From Agrobacterium vitis (GTDB taxonomy: Bacteria; Pseudomonadota; Alphaproteobacteria; Rhizobiales; Rhizobiaceae): a DNA stretch of 64,000 nt. The translations under genes were made by a program, and so were the position numbers. Location: contig NZ_AP023272.1 of assembly GCF_013426735.1 (NCBI RefSeq), forward strand, positions 2,648,501-2,712,500. The letters run 5' to 3'. The notes below the pieces were generated by a model. It was not told the origin of the DNA and ran no database searches. It saw nothing but the letters and a program-made list of their open reading frames with translations. Of the stretch, positions 38,014 to 52,000 are shown piece after piece (the first letter of the stretch is position 1; each line of letters opens with the position of its first letter).

Positions 38014-38034
38014 CGGTTCATTCCTCTTGAGAGT

Positions 38035-38058
38035 AAAACAAGGGCCCTACGGCCCTTG
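38035..38058 (-). terminator. Hairpin with T run between rpsJ and rplC
   Basis: CAAGGGCC (38039-38046) pairs with GGCCCTTG (38051-38058), loop GTAG on the transcribed strand, followed by TTTTAC. It ends about 20 bases before the rplC start and resembles an attenuator inside the S10 operon. Confidence 0.65.
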
Positions 38059-38184
38059 CCCGCCTCTTTGTTTAAGGATTCCTTTCCAGTCCTTCCAGAC
38101 TTTCAGGTTTCCCGTTTCGAGAAGTCGTTGGCAGGTCTTGCCACGTACCTTCCTTGTTATTTCGGCTCTCGCCGGAATTGGTTT

Positions 38185-38493
38185 TTAAAGCTTGATTTCG
38201 ACGTCTACGCCAGCTGCCAGGTCGAGCTTCATCAAAGCATCGACGGTCTGCGGAGTCGGATCAACGATGTCCAGCAGACGCTTATGCGTGCGCATTTCAA
38301 ACTGTTCGCGGCTCTTTTTGTCGACGTGAGGCGAACGGTTGACGGTGAATTTTTCAATACGGGTCGGAAGCGGAACCGGGCCGCGGACGCTTGCACCGGT
38401 GCGCTTGGCGGTAGAAACGATCTCCCGCGTAGAGGCATCGAGAACCCGGTGATCAAACGCCTTCAGGCGGATACGGATATTCTGGCCGTTCAT
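38185..38493 (-). CDS. rpsJ: 30S ribosomal protein S10 (NusE)
   Basis: 102 residues: [20 protein letters not shown], then [20 protein letters not shown]. 30S head protein that also joins NusB/NusG in antitermination. First gene of the S10 operon; AAGGA precedes its ATG. Upstream, 38494-38814 (321 bases) holds no gene, only a promoter candidate and the tuf terminator. Confidence 0.98.
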   Translation of the reverse strand: MNGQNIRIRLKAFDHRVLDASTREIVSTAKRTGASVRGPVPLPTRIEKFTVNRSPHVDKKSREQFEMRTHKRLLDIVDPTPQTVDALMKLDLAAGVDVEIKL

Positions 38494-38552
38494 TCGACGT
38501 GTCCTTATTCGTTTTTCTTAAACGTCCCCGCTCACGCAAAGACAGTGAATTA

Positions 38553-38581
38553 CCAATTTCTGGCCGGCCCCGTATTGTCAA
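38553..38581 (-). promoter_or_regulatory. Candidate promoter of the S10 operon
   Basis: On the minus strand a perfect TTGACA (38581-38576) is followed after 17 bases by AATTGG, a weak -10. Start would fall near 38546, some 50 bases before rpsJ. Confidence 0.35.
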
Positions 38582-38760
38582 AAATCACAAGGACGGTTCG
38601 ACGTCCATGTCACCTTACTGCATCAGGGGCCCTACCAGTGCAACCCAAGATCGGGTCGCGAAACTTAGCAGAGCCAGAGGAAAGAGGAGCGATACGCTGC
38701 TCTTCCTTGTTCGTGGCGGGGGCATACAACGTCCCCGTCAATTCGTCAACTGATTCCCGG

Positions 38761-38796
38761 AAATAAAGAAGCGCGGCATTGAATGCCGCGCTTCTT
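38761..38796 (-). terminator. Terminator of the str operon, after tuf
   Basis: AAGAAGCGCGGCATT (38766-38780) and its exact complement (38782-38796) form a stem of 13-14 bp with a tiny loop; TTTATTT follows on the minus strand. It starts 18 bases after the tuf stop and separates str from S10. Confidence 0.9.
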
Positions 38797-38814
38797 CCTC
38801 TGTATGAAGACGTC

Positions 38815-39990
<1,176 letters not shown>

Positions 39991-40061
39991 TTTCGGCTCT
40001 CCATTATCTCATCCCCATGAAGGGGGAAATTCCTGTTATCAGTTCCGGCGGGTTACCCCGA

Positions 40062-42161
40062 TCATTTCTGACCGGAGTACTTTGCCTGAATTTCGGCAGC
40101 GACATTGCTCGGAACGGGCGAATAGTGGTCGAACACCATCGAGTACTGAGCGCGACCCTGGCTCATGGAGCGCAGGTTGTCGACGTATTTGAACATGTTG
40201 GCCAGCGGCACATGCGCGTTGATGACAACGGCGATACCACGGCTTTCCTGGCCCTGGATCTGACCACGGCGGGAGTTCAGGTCGCCGATCACGTCACCGA
40301 CGTAATCTTCCGGCGTTACGACTTCCACCTTCATCATCGGCTCAAGCAGCTGAGCACCAGCCTTCTTGGCTGCTTCACGGAAGCAAGCCCGCGAGGCGAT
40401 TTCGAAGGCCAGAACCGACGAGTCGACATCGTGGTAAGCACCGTCGATGAGCGTCGCCTTGACGCCGAGCATCGGGAAGCCAGCCAGCGGGCCGGACGAC
40501 AGAACGCTTTCGATGCCCTTCTGAACGCCAGGGATGTATTCCTTGGGAACAGAGCCACCGACGATCTTCGAATCGAACTTGAACTCATCACCTTCAGGAT
40601 TGGGTTCGAAGATGATCTTGACGCGGGCGAACTGACCCGTACCACCAGACTGCTTCTTGTGAGTGTAGTCTTCTTCGTGCTGACGCGTAATGGTTTCGCG
40701 ATAGGCAACCTGCGGCGCGCCGACAGTTGCTTCTACCTTGAACTCACGACGCATACGGTCAACGATGATGTCGAGGTGAAGTTCACCCATGCCTGCGATG
40801 ATCGTCTGGCCAGATTCCTGGTCAGTCTTGACGCGGAAGGACGGATCCTCAGCAGCAAGACGGTTGAGCGCGAGGCCCATCTTTTCCTGGTCGCCCTTGG
40901 TCTTCGGCTCGATGGCGATCTGAATGACCGGCTCGGGGAATTCCATGCGCTCCAGGATAACCTGATTCAGGGGATCGCAGAGCGTATCGCCCGTGGTGCT
41001 TTCCTTCAGGCCAGCCAGGGCAACGATGTCGCCTGCAAAGGCTTCTTCGATGTCTTCACGGCTGTTGGAATGCATCTGGAGCATACGGCCAACGCGTTCG
41101 CGCTTTTCCTTGACCGTGTTCATGACCGACGCGCCCTTTTCGAGCTTGCCGGAGTAGATACGGCAGAATGTCAGCGAACCGACGAAGGGGTCGTTCATGA
41201 TCTTGAACGCCAGCATCGACAAAGGCTCGGCGTCATCAGGATGACGTTCGATTTCACCGTCAGTCTTAACATCGATACCCTTGATAGCAGGGATATCGAG
41301 CGGAGAAGGAAGATACTCGCAAACAGCGTCGAGCAAAGGCTGAACGCCCTTGTTCTTGAAGGCAGTACCGCAGAACATCGGATGGAACTTGACTTCAATC
41401 GTACCCTGACGAACGAGAGCGCGGATCTTGTCATTATCAGGCATGATGCCGTTCAGGTAGTCTTCCATCGCCTGTTCGTCGATCTCGACAACGGTCTCGA
41501 TCAGCTTTTCGCGATATTCAACGGCCTTTTCCTTCAGGTCATCAGGGATTTCAGTAACGTCCCAAGCCGCGCCCAGAGATTCATCGCGCCAAACGAGAGC
41601 GTTCATCTCGATCAGGTCAACAACGCCCTTGAACTCTGTCTCAGCGCCGATTGGCAACTGCATAACAACAGCGGTGGCACCGAGACGCGTCTTGATCATT
41701 TCTACCGAACGGTAAAAGTCAGCGCCGGTCTTGTCCATCTTGTTGCAAAAGATCATCCGCGGAACGTTGTACTTTTCAGCCTGACGCCAAACAGTTTCCG
41801 TCTGCGGCTCAACGCCTGCGTTGGCATCGAGGAGCGCGATAGCGCCGTCGAGAACCCGAAGCGAACGTTCTACTTCAATCGTGAAGTCAACGTGGCCGGG
41901 GGTGTCGATGATGTTGAAACGGCGCATCTTGCCATCGCGACCCTTCCAGTAGGTCGTGGTCGCAGCAGAGGTGATGGTGATACCACGCTCCTGCTCCTGC
42001 TCCATCCAGTCCATCGTGGCTGCGCCATCATGAACTTCGCCGATCTTGTGCGACTTGCCGGTGTAGTAGAGAATCCGCTCAGTCGTCGTGGTCTTGCCGG
42101 CGTCGATATGCGCCATGATCCCGAAATTGCGGTAGTCTTCGATTTTATATTCGCGAGCCAT
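40062..42161 (-). CDS. fusA: Elongation factor G
   Basis: 699 residues from ATG 42161 ([20 protein letters not shown]); the frame stays open for 44 further codons that overlap rpsG and are not used. G1 is [15 protein letters not shown]3 [10 protein letters not shown]4 [10 protein letters not shown]. Translocase of the ribosome. Follows rpsG by 34 bases. Confidence 0.98.
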   Translation of the reverse strand: MAREYKIEDYRNFGIMAHIDAGKTTTTERILYYTGKSHKIGEVHDGAATMDWMEQEQERGITITSAATTTYWKGRDGKMRRFNIIDTPGHVDFTIEVERSLRVLDGAIALLDANAGVEPQTETVWRQAEKYNVPRMIFCNKMDKTGADFYRSVEMIKTRLGATAVVMQLPIGAETEFKGVVDLIEMNALVWRDESLGAAWDVTEIPDDLKEKAVEYREKLIETVVEIDEQAMEDYLNGIMPDNDKIRALVRQGTIEVKFHPMFCGTAFKNKGVQPLLDAVCEYLPSPLDIPAIKGIDVKTDGEIERHPDDAEPLSMLAFKIMNDPFVGSLTFCRIYSGKLEKGASVMNTVKEKRERVGRMLQMHSNSREDIEEAFAGDIVALAGLKESTTGDTLCDPLNQVILERMEFPEPVIQIAIEPKTKGDQEKMGLALNRLAAEDPSFRVKTDQESGQTIIAGMGELHLDIIVDRMRREFKVEATVGAPQVAYRETITRQHEEDYTHKKQSGGTGQFARVKIIFEPNPEGDEFKFDSKIVGGSVPKEYIPGVQKGIESVLSSGPLAGFPMLGVKATLIDGAYHDVDSSVLAFEIASRACFREAAKKAGAQLLEPMMKVEVVTPEDYVGDVIGDLNSRRGQIQGQESRGIAVVINAHVPLANMFKYVDNLRSMSQGRAQYSMVFDHYSPVPSNVAAEIQAKYSGQK

Positions 42162-42195
42162 AGTGGACTGCCTTTCGATATTCGATCGTCTAAGA

Positions 42196-42696
<501 letters not shown>

Positions 42697-42748
42697 TTAT
42701 CACGCGGAGAACCTCGCGCAGCGCTGAATTTCAAAGAAGGCTTCCGAC

Positions 42749-43120
42749 TTACTTCGGACGCTTTGCACCATACTTGGAACGGCGCTGCTTACGGTTCTTG
42801 ACACCCTGGGTATCGAGAACACCACGGATGATGTGGTAACGAACGCCCGGCAAGTCCTTGACGCGGCCGCCACGGATCATGACGACAGAGTGTTCCTGCA
42901 GGTTGTGGCCTTCACCCGGAATGTAGCCAATGACTTCGAAGCCATTGGTCAAACGGATCTTGGCAACCTTACGCAGAGCCGAGTTCGGCTTCTTCGGGGT
43001 CGTTGTATAAACGCGGGTGCAAACGCCGCGCTTCTGTGGATTTTCCTGCAAGGCAGGAACCTTGTTGCGCTTTACCTGCGCCTGACGCGGCTTGCGGATC
43101 AGCTGATTTACGGTAGGCAT
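42749..43120 (-). CDS. rpsL: 30S ribosomal protein S12
   Basis: 123 residues from ATG 43120 ([20 protein letters not shown]); an upstream open extension is leader. The decoding-centre lysines are present in [13 protein letters not shown] and [14 protein letters not shown], so no streptomycin-resistance change is visible. First gene of the str operon. Confidence 0.98.
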
Positions 43121-43384
43121 AGAACCATCCCTTATAATTCTTGTCACTTGAGCCTTTTCAGGCCCGTTTGTGCCGTTTCCGGCGGCGCTCGCACAATTTT
43201 CGCCATGCGCGAATGTGGCCCGATCCGGACTTCCGGATGGACCACAAAAAGCAGAGGACGCATGCGACTGCGTCATGCGTGCAGCATTCATGTCTTCAAA
43301 GTGCGTTTGGATCCTAAGCCTGGGGCAAACTTCAGAACAATATGTCCTGAAAATCATAACCGTGCATTGGCTCCGATGCGGGGC

Positions 43385-43413
43385 GTACTACTGTTTTCAC
43401 CCCGTTCCGTCAA
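43385..43413 (-). promoter_or_regulatory. Candidate promoter of the str operon
   Basis: On the minus strand CTTGACG (the rhizobial -35 is CTTGAC) is followed by 17 bases and TAGTAC. Start near 43378 would give a 258-base leader to rpsL. The non-coding stretch 43121-43799 (679 bases) holds no gene I can support on either strand. Confidence 0.4.
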
Positions 43414-43799
43414 GCCATGGCGCAAAATTAATAGCTCTCCAAAGCCCTGTGGCCGCTTTGGTCCCGGCCTATTTGCGGTTATGACGGGTTTCGGTCGATT
43501 ATGCAATTGTCATCGGCCAATTCCGACCTTGGCGATGCCGATTTTCATCCTGCGATAGAAGAATCGTTTTCATAGCTGCCAAACGGCGGGTTTTGCACAT
43601 GAAGCTAGGTGTTTTGGGATTTCCATCCAGCCTTCAGCTTGACGGCGGCGGATCGCTCTATAACGATGAAATTATCGATTAGGTTATTGTGCCGAAACGA
43701 TTCCCGGCTACAAGGCTTTCTAACCGTTGCTATCGCGGTCACCTGGCGGCTCGCCTGTCTCGAGCCAGAAGAAAGGCGACCCGTCATAAGGACCGACTG

Positions 43800-44093
43800 A
43801 TGATTTCGACCCCTGACAATGACAATAATTCGGACGGACCGATGGTCTTCATCATCATTGCCAAGGCCTATGAAGAAACGGGCACCGAAGGCATTGACCT
43901 GCATATTCTTCTGAGCGCACCCGATGACGATTCCGCCGTGCGCGAGGCTTTGAATGCACTGGCCGAGGAAGGCTTTCTGGAAGCCGACCTGGACCAGATC
44001 GGAATGGTGACCGAGCCTCCGTCAGACGAGCCGCATGCCTCGGCATATCAGGGCGCACTCGAAGGCGAAGTGGCAATCATCCGCTTCAACTGA
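43800..44093 (+). CDS. Conserved-looking hypothetical protein, 97 residues
   Basis: Starts at ATG 43800 with AAGGA ten bases upstream. Acidic and soluble (MISTPDNDNNSDGPMVFIII, then GTEGIDLHILLSAPDDDSAV and EALNALAEEGFLEADLDQIG). The centre resembles a small alpha-beta fold. Not recognised; no signal peptide, no DNA-binding motif. It precedes the NUDIX gene by 10 bases, so the two are probably cotranscribed, divergent from rpsL. Confidence 0.7.
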   Translation: MISTPDNDNNSDGPMVFIIIAKAYEETGTEGIDLHILLSAPDDDSAVREALNALAEEGFLEADLDQIGMVTEPPSDEPHASAYQGALEGEVAIIRFN

Positions 44094-44103
44094 GTGAGCA
44101 TGA

Positions 44104-44538
44104 ATGACAGGACATGTCATTGAAAAGGTCCTTGTCTATGCCGCCGACCGCGACCGGCTCTTGGTCTTCGATGAGCCGGATTTTCCACATATTCTACCGC
44201 AGGTGCCAGGTGGCACCGTTGAACACGGTGAAAGCCCCAGCGCTGCGGCTTGTCGTGAATTCGAAGAGGAGACGGGCTTTGCCTGTCTCTCGCCTCCCCG
44301 CTTTCTGACTTCTGTCTGTTATCGGGATGTTCGAGATGGCGTTTCCATTCACCACAAGCGCCATTTTTTCCACCTGCCTTTGCTTCACACTCTCTATCCG
44401 CAGAGCTGGTTTCACAGCGAAACAACGCCTCACGGCGGTGATGCTCCGGTGCGTTTTTCCTTCTTCTGGTTAACCCGAGATGAGGCGAGCCAGCGGCTAG
44501 GCTATGAGCATGGCGCCGCCCTGCCCCTGCTTCCTTAG
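44104..44538 (+). CDS. NUDIX hydrolase
   Basis: 144 residues. The Nudix box is complete: GTVEHGE, seven residues, REFEEETG (about residues 37-58), which binds the metal for pyrophosphate hydrolysis. Likely substrate is a nucleoside diphosphate derivative such as a damaged nucleotide, but the sequence does not show which. Begins 10 bases after the hypothetical gene. It is convergent with rpoC. Confidence 0.87.
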   Translation: MTGHVIEKVLVYAADRDRLLVFDEPDFPHILPQVPGGTVEHGESPSAAACREFEEETGFACLSPPRFLTSVCYRDVRDGVSIHHKRHFFHLPLLHTLYPQSWFHSETTPHGGDAPVRFSFFWLTRDEASQRLGYEHGAALPLLP

Positions 44539-44625
44539 ATCTGTACGGTTCTCATTGAGCCAAGCACCGGATTACGTTTCCCACTGATAAGCCCAAACGA
44601 ACTCCGACCTTCGCTAGGCAACTTC

Positions 44626-44666
44626 ATAAAAAGGAAAAGCCGCCCGGATCGCTCCGGACGGCTTTT
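44626..44666 (-). terminator. Terminator of the rpoBC operon
   Basis: A 14-bp stem (44635-44648 with 44653-44666) containing one G-U pair on the minus strand, then TTTTCCTTTTT. It lies 21 bases after the rpoC stop and could also stop transcripts from the NUDIX gene, since six T follow on the plus strand too. Confidence 0.9.
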
Positions 44667-44687
44667 TTATTTCGATTGGTGCACCGA

Positions 44688-47600
44688 TTATTCGGCAGCA
44701 GGAGCACCCTCGCCTGCCATGTCACGCAGCATCGGGGTTGCAAGATCCGCGCCGGTGCCCTTGCGACGTTCCTCGAGAATGAGGTCGTCACGCGAGGTAG
44801 CGATACGACGGATCTGGGTCATGGTACCACCGGTACCGGCCGGGATCAGACGACCGACGATGACGTTTTCCTTCAGGCCCTGCAACGTATCGGTCTTGCC
44901 GGCAATTGCCGCTTCCGTGAGAACCTTGGTGGTTTCCTGGAAGGACGCAGCCGAGATGAAGGACGGCGTTTGCAGCGAGGCCTTGGTGATACCGAGCAAT
45001 ACCGGATCGCCAAAGGCTGGCTTCTTGCCTTCTTCAACCAGACGTTCGTTGGCTTCGTCCAACTCGATACGGTCGACATTGTCGCCAACGATATACTGGC
45101 TGTCGCCGCTGTCGGTGATTTCGACCTTCTGCAGCATCTGGCGAACAATCACCTCGATGTGCTTGTCGTTGATCACAACGCCCTGCAAGCGATAGACTTC
45201 CTGGATTTCGTTGACTAGGTAGCTTGCGAGCGCCTCGACACCCTTGATCGCCAGAATATCGTGCGGAGCCGGATTACCGTCGAGGATATAGTCACCCTTC
45301 TCGATATAGTCGCCTTCCTGAAGATGGAAGGGCTTGCCCTTCGGGATCAGGTATTCGACTGGCTCGACACCGTCTTCCGCCGGCTCGATGATAACACGAC
45401 GTTTGTTCTTGTAATCGCGGCCCAGACGGATGGTACCATCGATCTCAGCGATGATGGCGTGATCCTTCGGACGACGGGCTTCGAACAGTTCGGCAACACG
45501 CGGCAGACCACCGGTGATGTCCTTGGTCTTGGCGCTTTCCATTGGCGAACGAGCAAGAACGTCACCCTGGGAGACGCGCTGGCCGGGTTCAACCGACAGG
45601 ATTGCATCAACCGACAGCTGGAACCGAGCTTCACCACCACGCGGAACCTTGAGCACATTGCCCTGAGTATCCTTGATGACAATTGCCGGCTTCAGATCGG
45701 CGCCACGCGGCGTCGAACGCCAGTCGATAACCTGACGCTTGGTGATACCAGTGGATTCGTCGGTGGCTTCCAGAACGGAGATACCGTCGACCAGATCCTC
45801 AAAATGAACGACACCTTCCACTTCGGTCATCATCGGGCGTGTGTATGGGTCCCACTCAGCCAGACGCTGACCGCGCTTGACCTTGTCGCCATCGTCGACA
45901 AACAACTTGGAACCATAGGCAACACGCTGCGAGGAGCGCTCAACACCGCGTTCGTCCAGGATCGTCACCGCGATGCTACGGCCCATGGCGACATAAATGC
46001 CGTCAGAGTTGCGCAGCATGTTGCGGTTCTTGATCTGGATAGTCCCCTCATAGGAGGCTTCCAGGAACGATTGGTCAACCACGTTGGCCGTACCGCCCAA
46101 GTGGAACGTACGCATGGTCAGCTGGGTACCTGGCTCACCGATGGACTGCGCAGCGATAACACCCACAGCTTCACCCATGTTCACAGGTGTACCACGGGCA
46201 AGGTCACGACCGTAGCAGATCGAGCAGACGCCGGTCTGAACTTCACAGGTCAGAGCCGAACGAATACGGATCGACTGAATACCAGCCTTTTCGATTTCGA
46301 TGACATCGGCTTCAAGGATCATGCGACCAGCGTCAACGATCCGCTCACCCGTGACCGGATGATCGATATCATCAAGCGCCGTACGACCGAGAACACGCAC
46401 GCCAATCGAAGCCACAACCTGACCGGCGTCAACAATCGCCGTCATGGTCAGGCCCTTGTCTGTACCGCAATCGACCAGATTAACGATGCAATCTTGGGCT
46501 ACGTCAACCAGACGACGGGTCAGGTAACCCGAGTTCGCGGTCTTCAAGGCCGTGTCTGCAAGACCCTTACGGGCACCGTGGGTTGAGTTGAAGTACTCGT
46601 TAACGGTCAGACCTTCCTTAAAGTTCGAAATGATCGGAGTTTCAATGATTTCGCCCGATGGCTTGGCCATAAGACCACGCATACCACCCAGCTGACGCAT
46701 CTGGTTCGGAGAACCACGCGCTCCGGAGTGAGACATCATGTAAATCGCGTTCATCGGCTTTTGGCGGCCAGTTTCCGGATCGAACTCAACAGCCTTAATG
46801 CGGGCCATCATGTCTTCCGCAACCTTTTCAGTCGCCTTACCCCAAGCGTCAACGACCTTGTTATACTTCTCACCCTGAGTGATCAGACCGTCGTTGTACT
46901 GCTGTTCGTATTCCTTCACCAAGGATTCGGTGTCGCCTACGATCTTCACCTTGGAGTCTGGAATGACCATGTCATCCTTACCGAAGGAAATGCCAGCCTT
47001 ACAGGCGTGGCGGAAGCCAAGCTGCATGATCCGGTCGCAGAAAATCACCGTGTCCTTCTGGCCGCAATGACGATAAACCGTGTCGATCATCTTGGAGATG
47101 TTCTTCTTGGTCATTTCCTGATTGCAGGTGTCAAACGGCACGTTGACGTTCTTCGGCAGAAGTTCGCCAATCAGCATACGGCCCGGAGTGGTTTCGAAAA
47201 TCTTCGAAACTGGCTTGCCGTCCGCATCCACGGTCTTGAAACGACCACGGATCTTGGAATGCAGCGTCACCACCTTGTTTTCAAGGGCGTGATGCAATTC
47301 ACCGATGTCGGAGAACACCATGCCTTCGCCCGGCTCATTCTGGTTCATGATCGACAAATAGTAGAGACCGAGAACCATGTCCTGCGAAGGAACGATAATC
47401 GGCGCACCGTTTGCCGGATGCAGAATGTTGTTGGTGGACATCATCAACACGCGGGCTTCCAGCTGGGCTTCCAGCGAAAGCGGAACGTGAACAGCCATCT
47501 GGTCGCCGTCGAAGTCGGCGTTAAAGGCCGTGCAGACGAGCGGATGCAGCTGAATGGCCTTGCCTTCAACCAGAATAGGCTCGAACGCCTGAATGCCCAG

Positions 47601-48899
47601 ACGGTGAAGCGTCGGTGCGCGGTTCAGCAGAACGGGATGTTCGCGGATAACCTCGTCGAGAATATCCCAAACTTCCGGCTTTTCCTTTTCAACCAGCTTC
47701 TTGGCCTGCTTGACGGTCGAGGAATAACCCTTGGCGTCGAGACGGGCGTAGATGAAAGGCTTGAACAGTTCGAGCGCCATTTTCTTTGGCAGACCGCACT
47801 GGTGCAGCTTCAGTTCCGGACCGGTCACGATAACCGAACGACCAGAATAGTCGACGCGCTTGCCGAGAAGGTTCTGGCGGAAGCGACCCTGCTTGCCCTT
47901 GAGCATATCGGACAGCGACTTCAGCGGACGCTTGTTGGCACCGGTGATGACGCGGCCACGGCGGCCGTTGTCGAACAGCGCATCTACAGATTCCTGCAAC
48001 ATGCGCTTTTCGTTACGGATGATGATGCCCGGAGCGCGCAGCTCGATCAAACGCTTCAAACGGTTGTTACGGTTGATGACGCGACGATAGAGATCGTTCA
48101 GGTCGGAGGTCGCAAAACGGCCACCATCCAGCGGAACCAACGGACGCAGGTCCGGCGGAATCACGGGAACAACCTTCATGATCATCCATTCAGGACGATT
48201 GCCCGATTCCATGAAGTTCTCAACTATCTTGAGACGCTTCATCAGCTTCTTCTGCTTCAGGTCCGACGTGGTGTCGGCAAGGTCCTGACGCAATTCGCCG
48301 GCGATGCGCTCGAGATTCATCGAGGCCAGCATTTCAAAGATGGCTTCAGCACCGATCATGGCGGTGAACTGGTCTTCACCATATTCATCGACCGCCATCA
48401 TGTATTCTTCTTCGGACAGAAGCTGGTTCTGCTTAAGGGCCGTCAGGCCCGGCTCCGTGACAATGTAGTTTTCGAAGTAGAGAACGCGCTCCACGTCCTT
48501 CAACGTCATGTCGAGAAGGGTCGAAATGCGTGAAGGCAGCGACTTCAGGAACCAGATATGGGCAACCGGAGCGGCAAGCTCGATATGACCCATGCGCTCA
48601 CGGCGAACGCGCGACAGGGTGACTTCCACGCCGCACTTTTCGCAGATGATGCCCTTGTACTTCATGCGCTTGTACTTGCCGCACAGGCACTCGTAATCCT
48701 TGATGGGACCAAAGATACGGGCGCAGAACAGACCGTCGCGCTCCGGCTTGAAAGTGCGGTAGTTGATGGTCTCAGGCTTTTTGATTTCGCCATACGACCA
48801 GGACAGGATCTTCTCCGGCGAGGCAATCGAAATCCGGATGGAATCGAAATGCTGCGCAGGGACCTGCGGGTTGAAAAGGTTCATGACCTCTTGGTTCAT
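44688..48899 (-). CDS. rpoC: DNA-directed RNA polymerase subunit beta'
   Basis: 1403 residues from ATG 48899 ([20 protein letters not shown]), with AAGGAGA 6 bases upstream. Zinc ribbon CLCGKYKR and CEKCGVEV near residue 70; catalytic [12 protein letters not shown]; trigger-loop region near [10 protein letters not shown]; second zinc site with [10 protein letters not shown]. Catalytic subunit. It follows rpoB by 184 bases of non-coding sequence. Confidence 0.99.
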   Translation of the reverse strand: MNQEVMNLFNPQVPAQHFDSIRISIASPEKILSWSYGEIKKPETINYRTFKPERDGLFCARIFGPIKDYECLCGKYKRMKYKGIICEKCGVEVTLSRVRRERMGHIELAAPVAHIWFLKSLPSRISTLLDMTLKDVERVLYFENYIVTEPGLTALKQNQLLSEEEYMMAVDEYGEDQFTAMIGAEAIFEMLASMNLERIAGELRQDLADTTSDLKQKKLMKRLKIVENFMESGNRPEWMIMKVVPVIPPDLRPLVPLDGGRFATSDLNDLYRRVINRNNRLKRLIELRAPGIIIRNEKRMLQESVDALFDNGRRGRVITGANKRPLKSLSDMLKGKQGRFRQNLLGKRVDYSGRSVIVTGPELKLHQCGLPKKMALELFKPFIYARLDAKGYSSTVKQAKKLVEKEKPEVWDILDEVIREHPVLLNRAPTLHRLGIQAFEPILVEGKAIQLHPLVCTAFNADFDGDQMAVHVPLSLEAQLEARVLMMSTNNILHPANGAPIIVPSQDMVLGLYYLSIMNQNEPGEGMVFSDIGELHHALENKVVTLHSKIRGRFKTVDADGKPVSKIFETTPGRMLIGELLPKNVNVPFDTCNQEMTKKNISKMIDTVYRHCGQKDTVIFCDRIMQLGFRHACKAGISFGKDDMVIPDSKVKIVGDTESLVKEYEQQYNDGLITQGEKYNKVVDAWGKATEKVAEDMMARIKAVEFDPETGRQKPMNAIYMMSHSGARGSPNQMRQLGGMRGLMAKPSGEIIETPIISNFKEGLTVNEYFNSTHGARKGLADTALKTANSGYLTRRLVDVAQDCIVNLVDCGTDKGLTMTAIVDAGQVVASIGVRVLGRTALDDIDHPVTGERIVDAGRMILEADVIEIEKAGIQSIRIRSALTCEVQTGVCSICYGRDLARGTPVNMGEAVGVIAAQSIGEPGTQLTMRTFHLGGTANVVDQSFLEASYEGTIQIKNRNMLRNSDGIYVAMGRSIAVTILDERGVERSSQRVAYGSKLFVDDGDKVKRGQRLAEWDPYTRPMMTEVEGVVHFEDLVDGISVLEATDESTGITKRQVIDWRSTPRGADLKPAIVIKDTQGNVLKVPRGGEARFQLSVDAILSVEPGQRVSQGDVLARSPMESAKTKDITGGLPRVAELFEARRPKDHAIIAEIDGTIRLGRDYKNKRRVIIEPAEDGVEPVEYLIPKGKPFHLQEGDYIEKGDYILDGNPAPHDILAIKGVEALASYLVNEIQEVYRLQGVVINDKHIEVIVRQMLQKVEITDSGDSQYIVGDNVDRIELDEANERLVEEGKKPAFGDPVLLGITKASLQTPSFISAASFQETTKVLTEAAIAGKTDTLQGLKENVIVGRLIPAGTGGTMTQIRRIATSRDDLILEERRKGTGADLATPMLRDMAGEGAPAAE

Positions 48900-49083
48900 G
48901 CCTATCTCCTTGTGGGGCCAGGGGCCCTCAGCTTGGCGACGGATGCGGCCCTTCCCGGGAAGCCACACCGCGCCTTAAAACGACAATAACCGCTGAATGC
49001 GGCAAAAGTCCCCACGCCGGTTGATGTTTACAACTGGCGGAGGACGGCGCGCGCATCGAAACGCGCACGCCCCACTGTCACTG

Positions 49084-52000
49084 TTATTCCGCAGCGTCCG
49101 GCAACGGGTTGACGGTATCGGCCGTCTCGAGTTTGGAATTCTCCAACTCGACCGACAGACCAAGCGATCGCATTTCCTTGACGAGAACGTTGAAGCTCTC
49201 TGGAATACCGGCTTCGAACGTGTCGTCGCCCCGCACGATTGCTTCGTAGACTTTGGTACGTCCGGCCACGTCGTCCGACTTCACCGTCAGCATTTCCTGC
49301 AGGGTGTAGGCAGCGCCGTAAGCTTCCAGAGCCCAGACTTCCATTTCCCCGAAACGCTGACCGCCGAACTGTGCCTTGCCGCCCAAAGGCTGCTGGGTGA
49401 CGAGCGAGTAAGGACCGATGGAACGTGCATGGATCTTGTCGTCAACCAAGTGGTTGAGCTTGATCATGTACATGTAACCAACGGTGACCTTGCGGTCGAA
49501 GGTTTCACCCGTCCGTCCATCATAGAGAACTGACTGGCCGGACGTGTGCAGACCGGCGCGGGTCAACATTTCCGAAACGTCGCTTTCATGCGCACCGTCG
49601 AAAACCGGCGTGGCGATGGAAAGCCCGCTCTTGGCCTGATCAGCAAGCCGCAGAAGAGACTCGTCGTCGAATCTGGCGACTTCGTCATGCGATTCACTGG
49701 CGTAGAGATCGACCAGTTCGGTCCTGAGCTCGGTGATGTCGAGATGCTTCTGGTAATCCTCAAGCATCTGCCCAATCTTGCGACCCATGCCAGCGCAAGC
49801 CCAGGCAAGGTGGGTTTCAAGAATCTGGCCGACATTCATACGCGACGGCACGCCCAGCGGGTTCAGAACGATATCGACATGCGTACCGTCTTCCAGGAAC
49901 GGCATGTCTTCGACCGGAACGATGCGCGACACGACGCCCTTGTTACCATGACGGCCGGCCATCTTGTCGCCTGGCTGGATCTTGCGCTTCACAGCAACAA
50001 AGACCTTGACCATCTTCATGACGCCCGGAGGCATTTCATCACCGCGCTGGACCTTTTCGACCTTGTCCATGAAGCGCTGCTCAAGGCGCGACTTGGATTC
50101 GTCGTACTGACCACGAAGCGCTTCCAGCTCGCTTTGAACCTTCTCGTCTTCAACGGCAAACATCCACCATTGCGAACGCGGGTATTCAGAAATGACGGCG
50201 TTGTTCAGTTCGACGCCTTTCTTGAAACCCTTCGGACCGGCAATCGAAACCTGACCGCGCAGCGTGTCGAGCAAACGACCATAGACGTTGCGGTCCAGGA
50301 TTGCCTGTTCGTCGTCGCGGTCCTTGGCAAGACGTTCGATTTCTTCTCGCTCGATGGCCATGGCGCGCTCGTCCTTTTCAACGCCGTGGCGGTTGAAAAC
50401 ACGAACTTCAACAATGGTCCCGAACGTGCCCGGAGGCATGCGCATCGAGGTATCGCGGACGTCAGAGGCCTTTTCACCGAAAATGGCGCGCAGAAGCTTT
50501 TCTTCAGGCGTCATCGGGCTTTCGCCCTTCGGAGTGATCTTGCCGACCAGGATATCGCCCGGCTGCACTTCTGCACCGATATAGACGATACCGGCTTCAT
50601 CGAGGTTGCGCAGCGCTTCTTCCGAGACGTTCGGAATATCGCGGGTGATTTCTTCCGGTCCAAGCTTGGTATCGCGGGCCATGACTTCAAATTCCTCGAT
50701 ATGAATCGAGGTGAAGACATCTTCCGAAACGATACGCTCCGACATGAGGATGGAGTCCTCATAGTTGTAGCCGTTCCAAGGCATGAACGCGACAAGCGCG
50801 TTACGGCCAAGCGCCAAGTCGCCGAGGTCGGTCGACGGACCGTCCGCGATGATATCGCCCTTGTTCAGAATATCGCCGACGGCGACCAGCGGACGCTGGT
50901 TGACGCAGGTATTCTGGTTGGAACGCTGGAACTTCTGCAGGCGGTAGATATCAACACCGGACTTGCCGGCATCGAGATCTTCCGTGGCGCGGATAACGAT
51001 ACGCGTCGCATCCACCTGATCGACCACGCCGCCACGACGGGCGCCGATAGCCGCACCGGAGTCACGCGCCACGATCGGCTCCATGCCGGTCCCGACAAAC
51101 GGGGCTTCAGCCCGCAGCAGAGGAACAGCCTGACGCTGCATGTTGGAGCCCATCAGAGCGCGGTTGGCGTCGTCGTTTTCCAGGAACGGAATAAGAGCCG
51201 CGGCAACGGACACGAGCTGCTTCGGCGAAACGTCCATCAAGTTGATGGTGTCGCGCGGCGACAGCATCACTTCTCCGGCATGACGGCAAACGACAAATTC
51301 CTCGACGAATTTGCCTTCAGCGTTCAGCTCGGCATTGGCCTGGGCAACGTAATACTTGGCCTCTTCCATGGCGGAGAGGTAGATAACGTCCTTGGTCACC
51401 ACGCCGTCGATGATCTTACGATACGGGCTTTCGATGAAGCCGTATTTGTTGACACGAGCGAACGTGGCAAGCGAGTTGATCAGACCGATATTCGGGCCTT
51501 CCGGCGTCTCAATCGGGCAGATACGGCCGTAATGGGTCGGATGCACGTCGCGCACTTCAAAGCCGGCGCGCTCGCGGGTCAGACCACCCGGTCCAAGAGC
51601 CGAAAGACGGCGCTTGTGGGTGATTTCCGACAGCGGGTTGACCTGGTCCATGAACTGGCTGAGCTGGGACGAACCGAAGAACTCGCGCACAGCAGCAGCG
51701 GCAGGCTTGGCGTTGATCAGATCCTGCGGCATGACAGTATCGATTTCGATCGACGACATACGTTCCTTGATGGCGCGCTCCATGCGCAGCAGACCCAGGC
51801 GATACTGGTTCTCCATCAATTCACCGACGGAACGAACACGGCGGTTGCCGAGGTTGTCGATATCGTCGATTTCGCCCTTGCCGTCGCGCAACTCGACCAG
51901 CATCTTGACCACGGCCAGGATGTCTTCCTTGCGCAGAACGCGCACGGTGTCGGCCACTTCGAGATCGAGACGCATGTTCATCTTGACGCGGCCAACAGCC

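Noticed and set aside
43121-43799. Several short open frames upstream of the str operon
   Set aside because: None has a ribosome site or protein-like pattern; the stretch is treated as promoter and leader.
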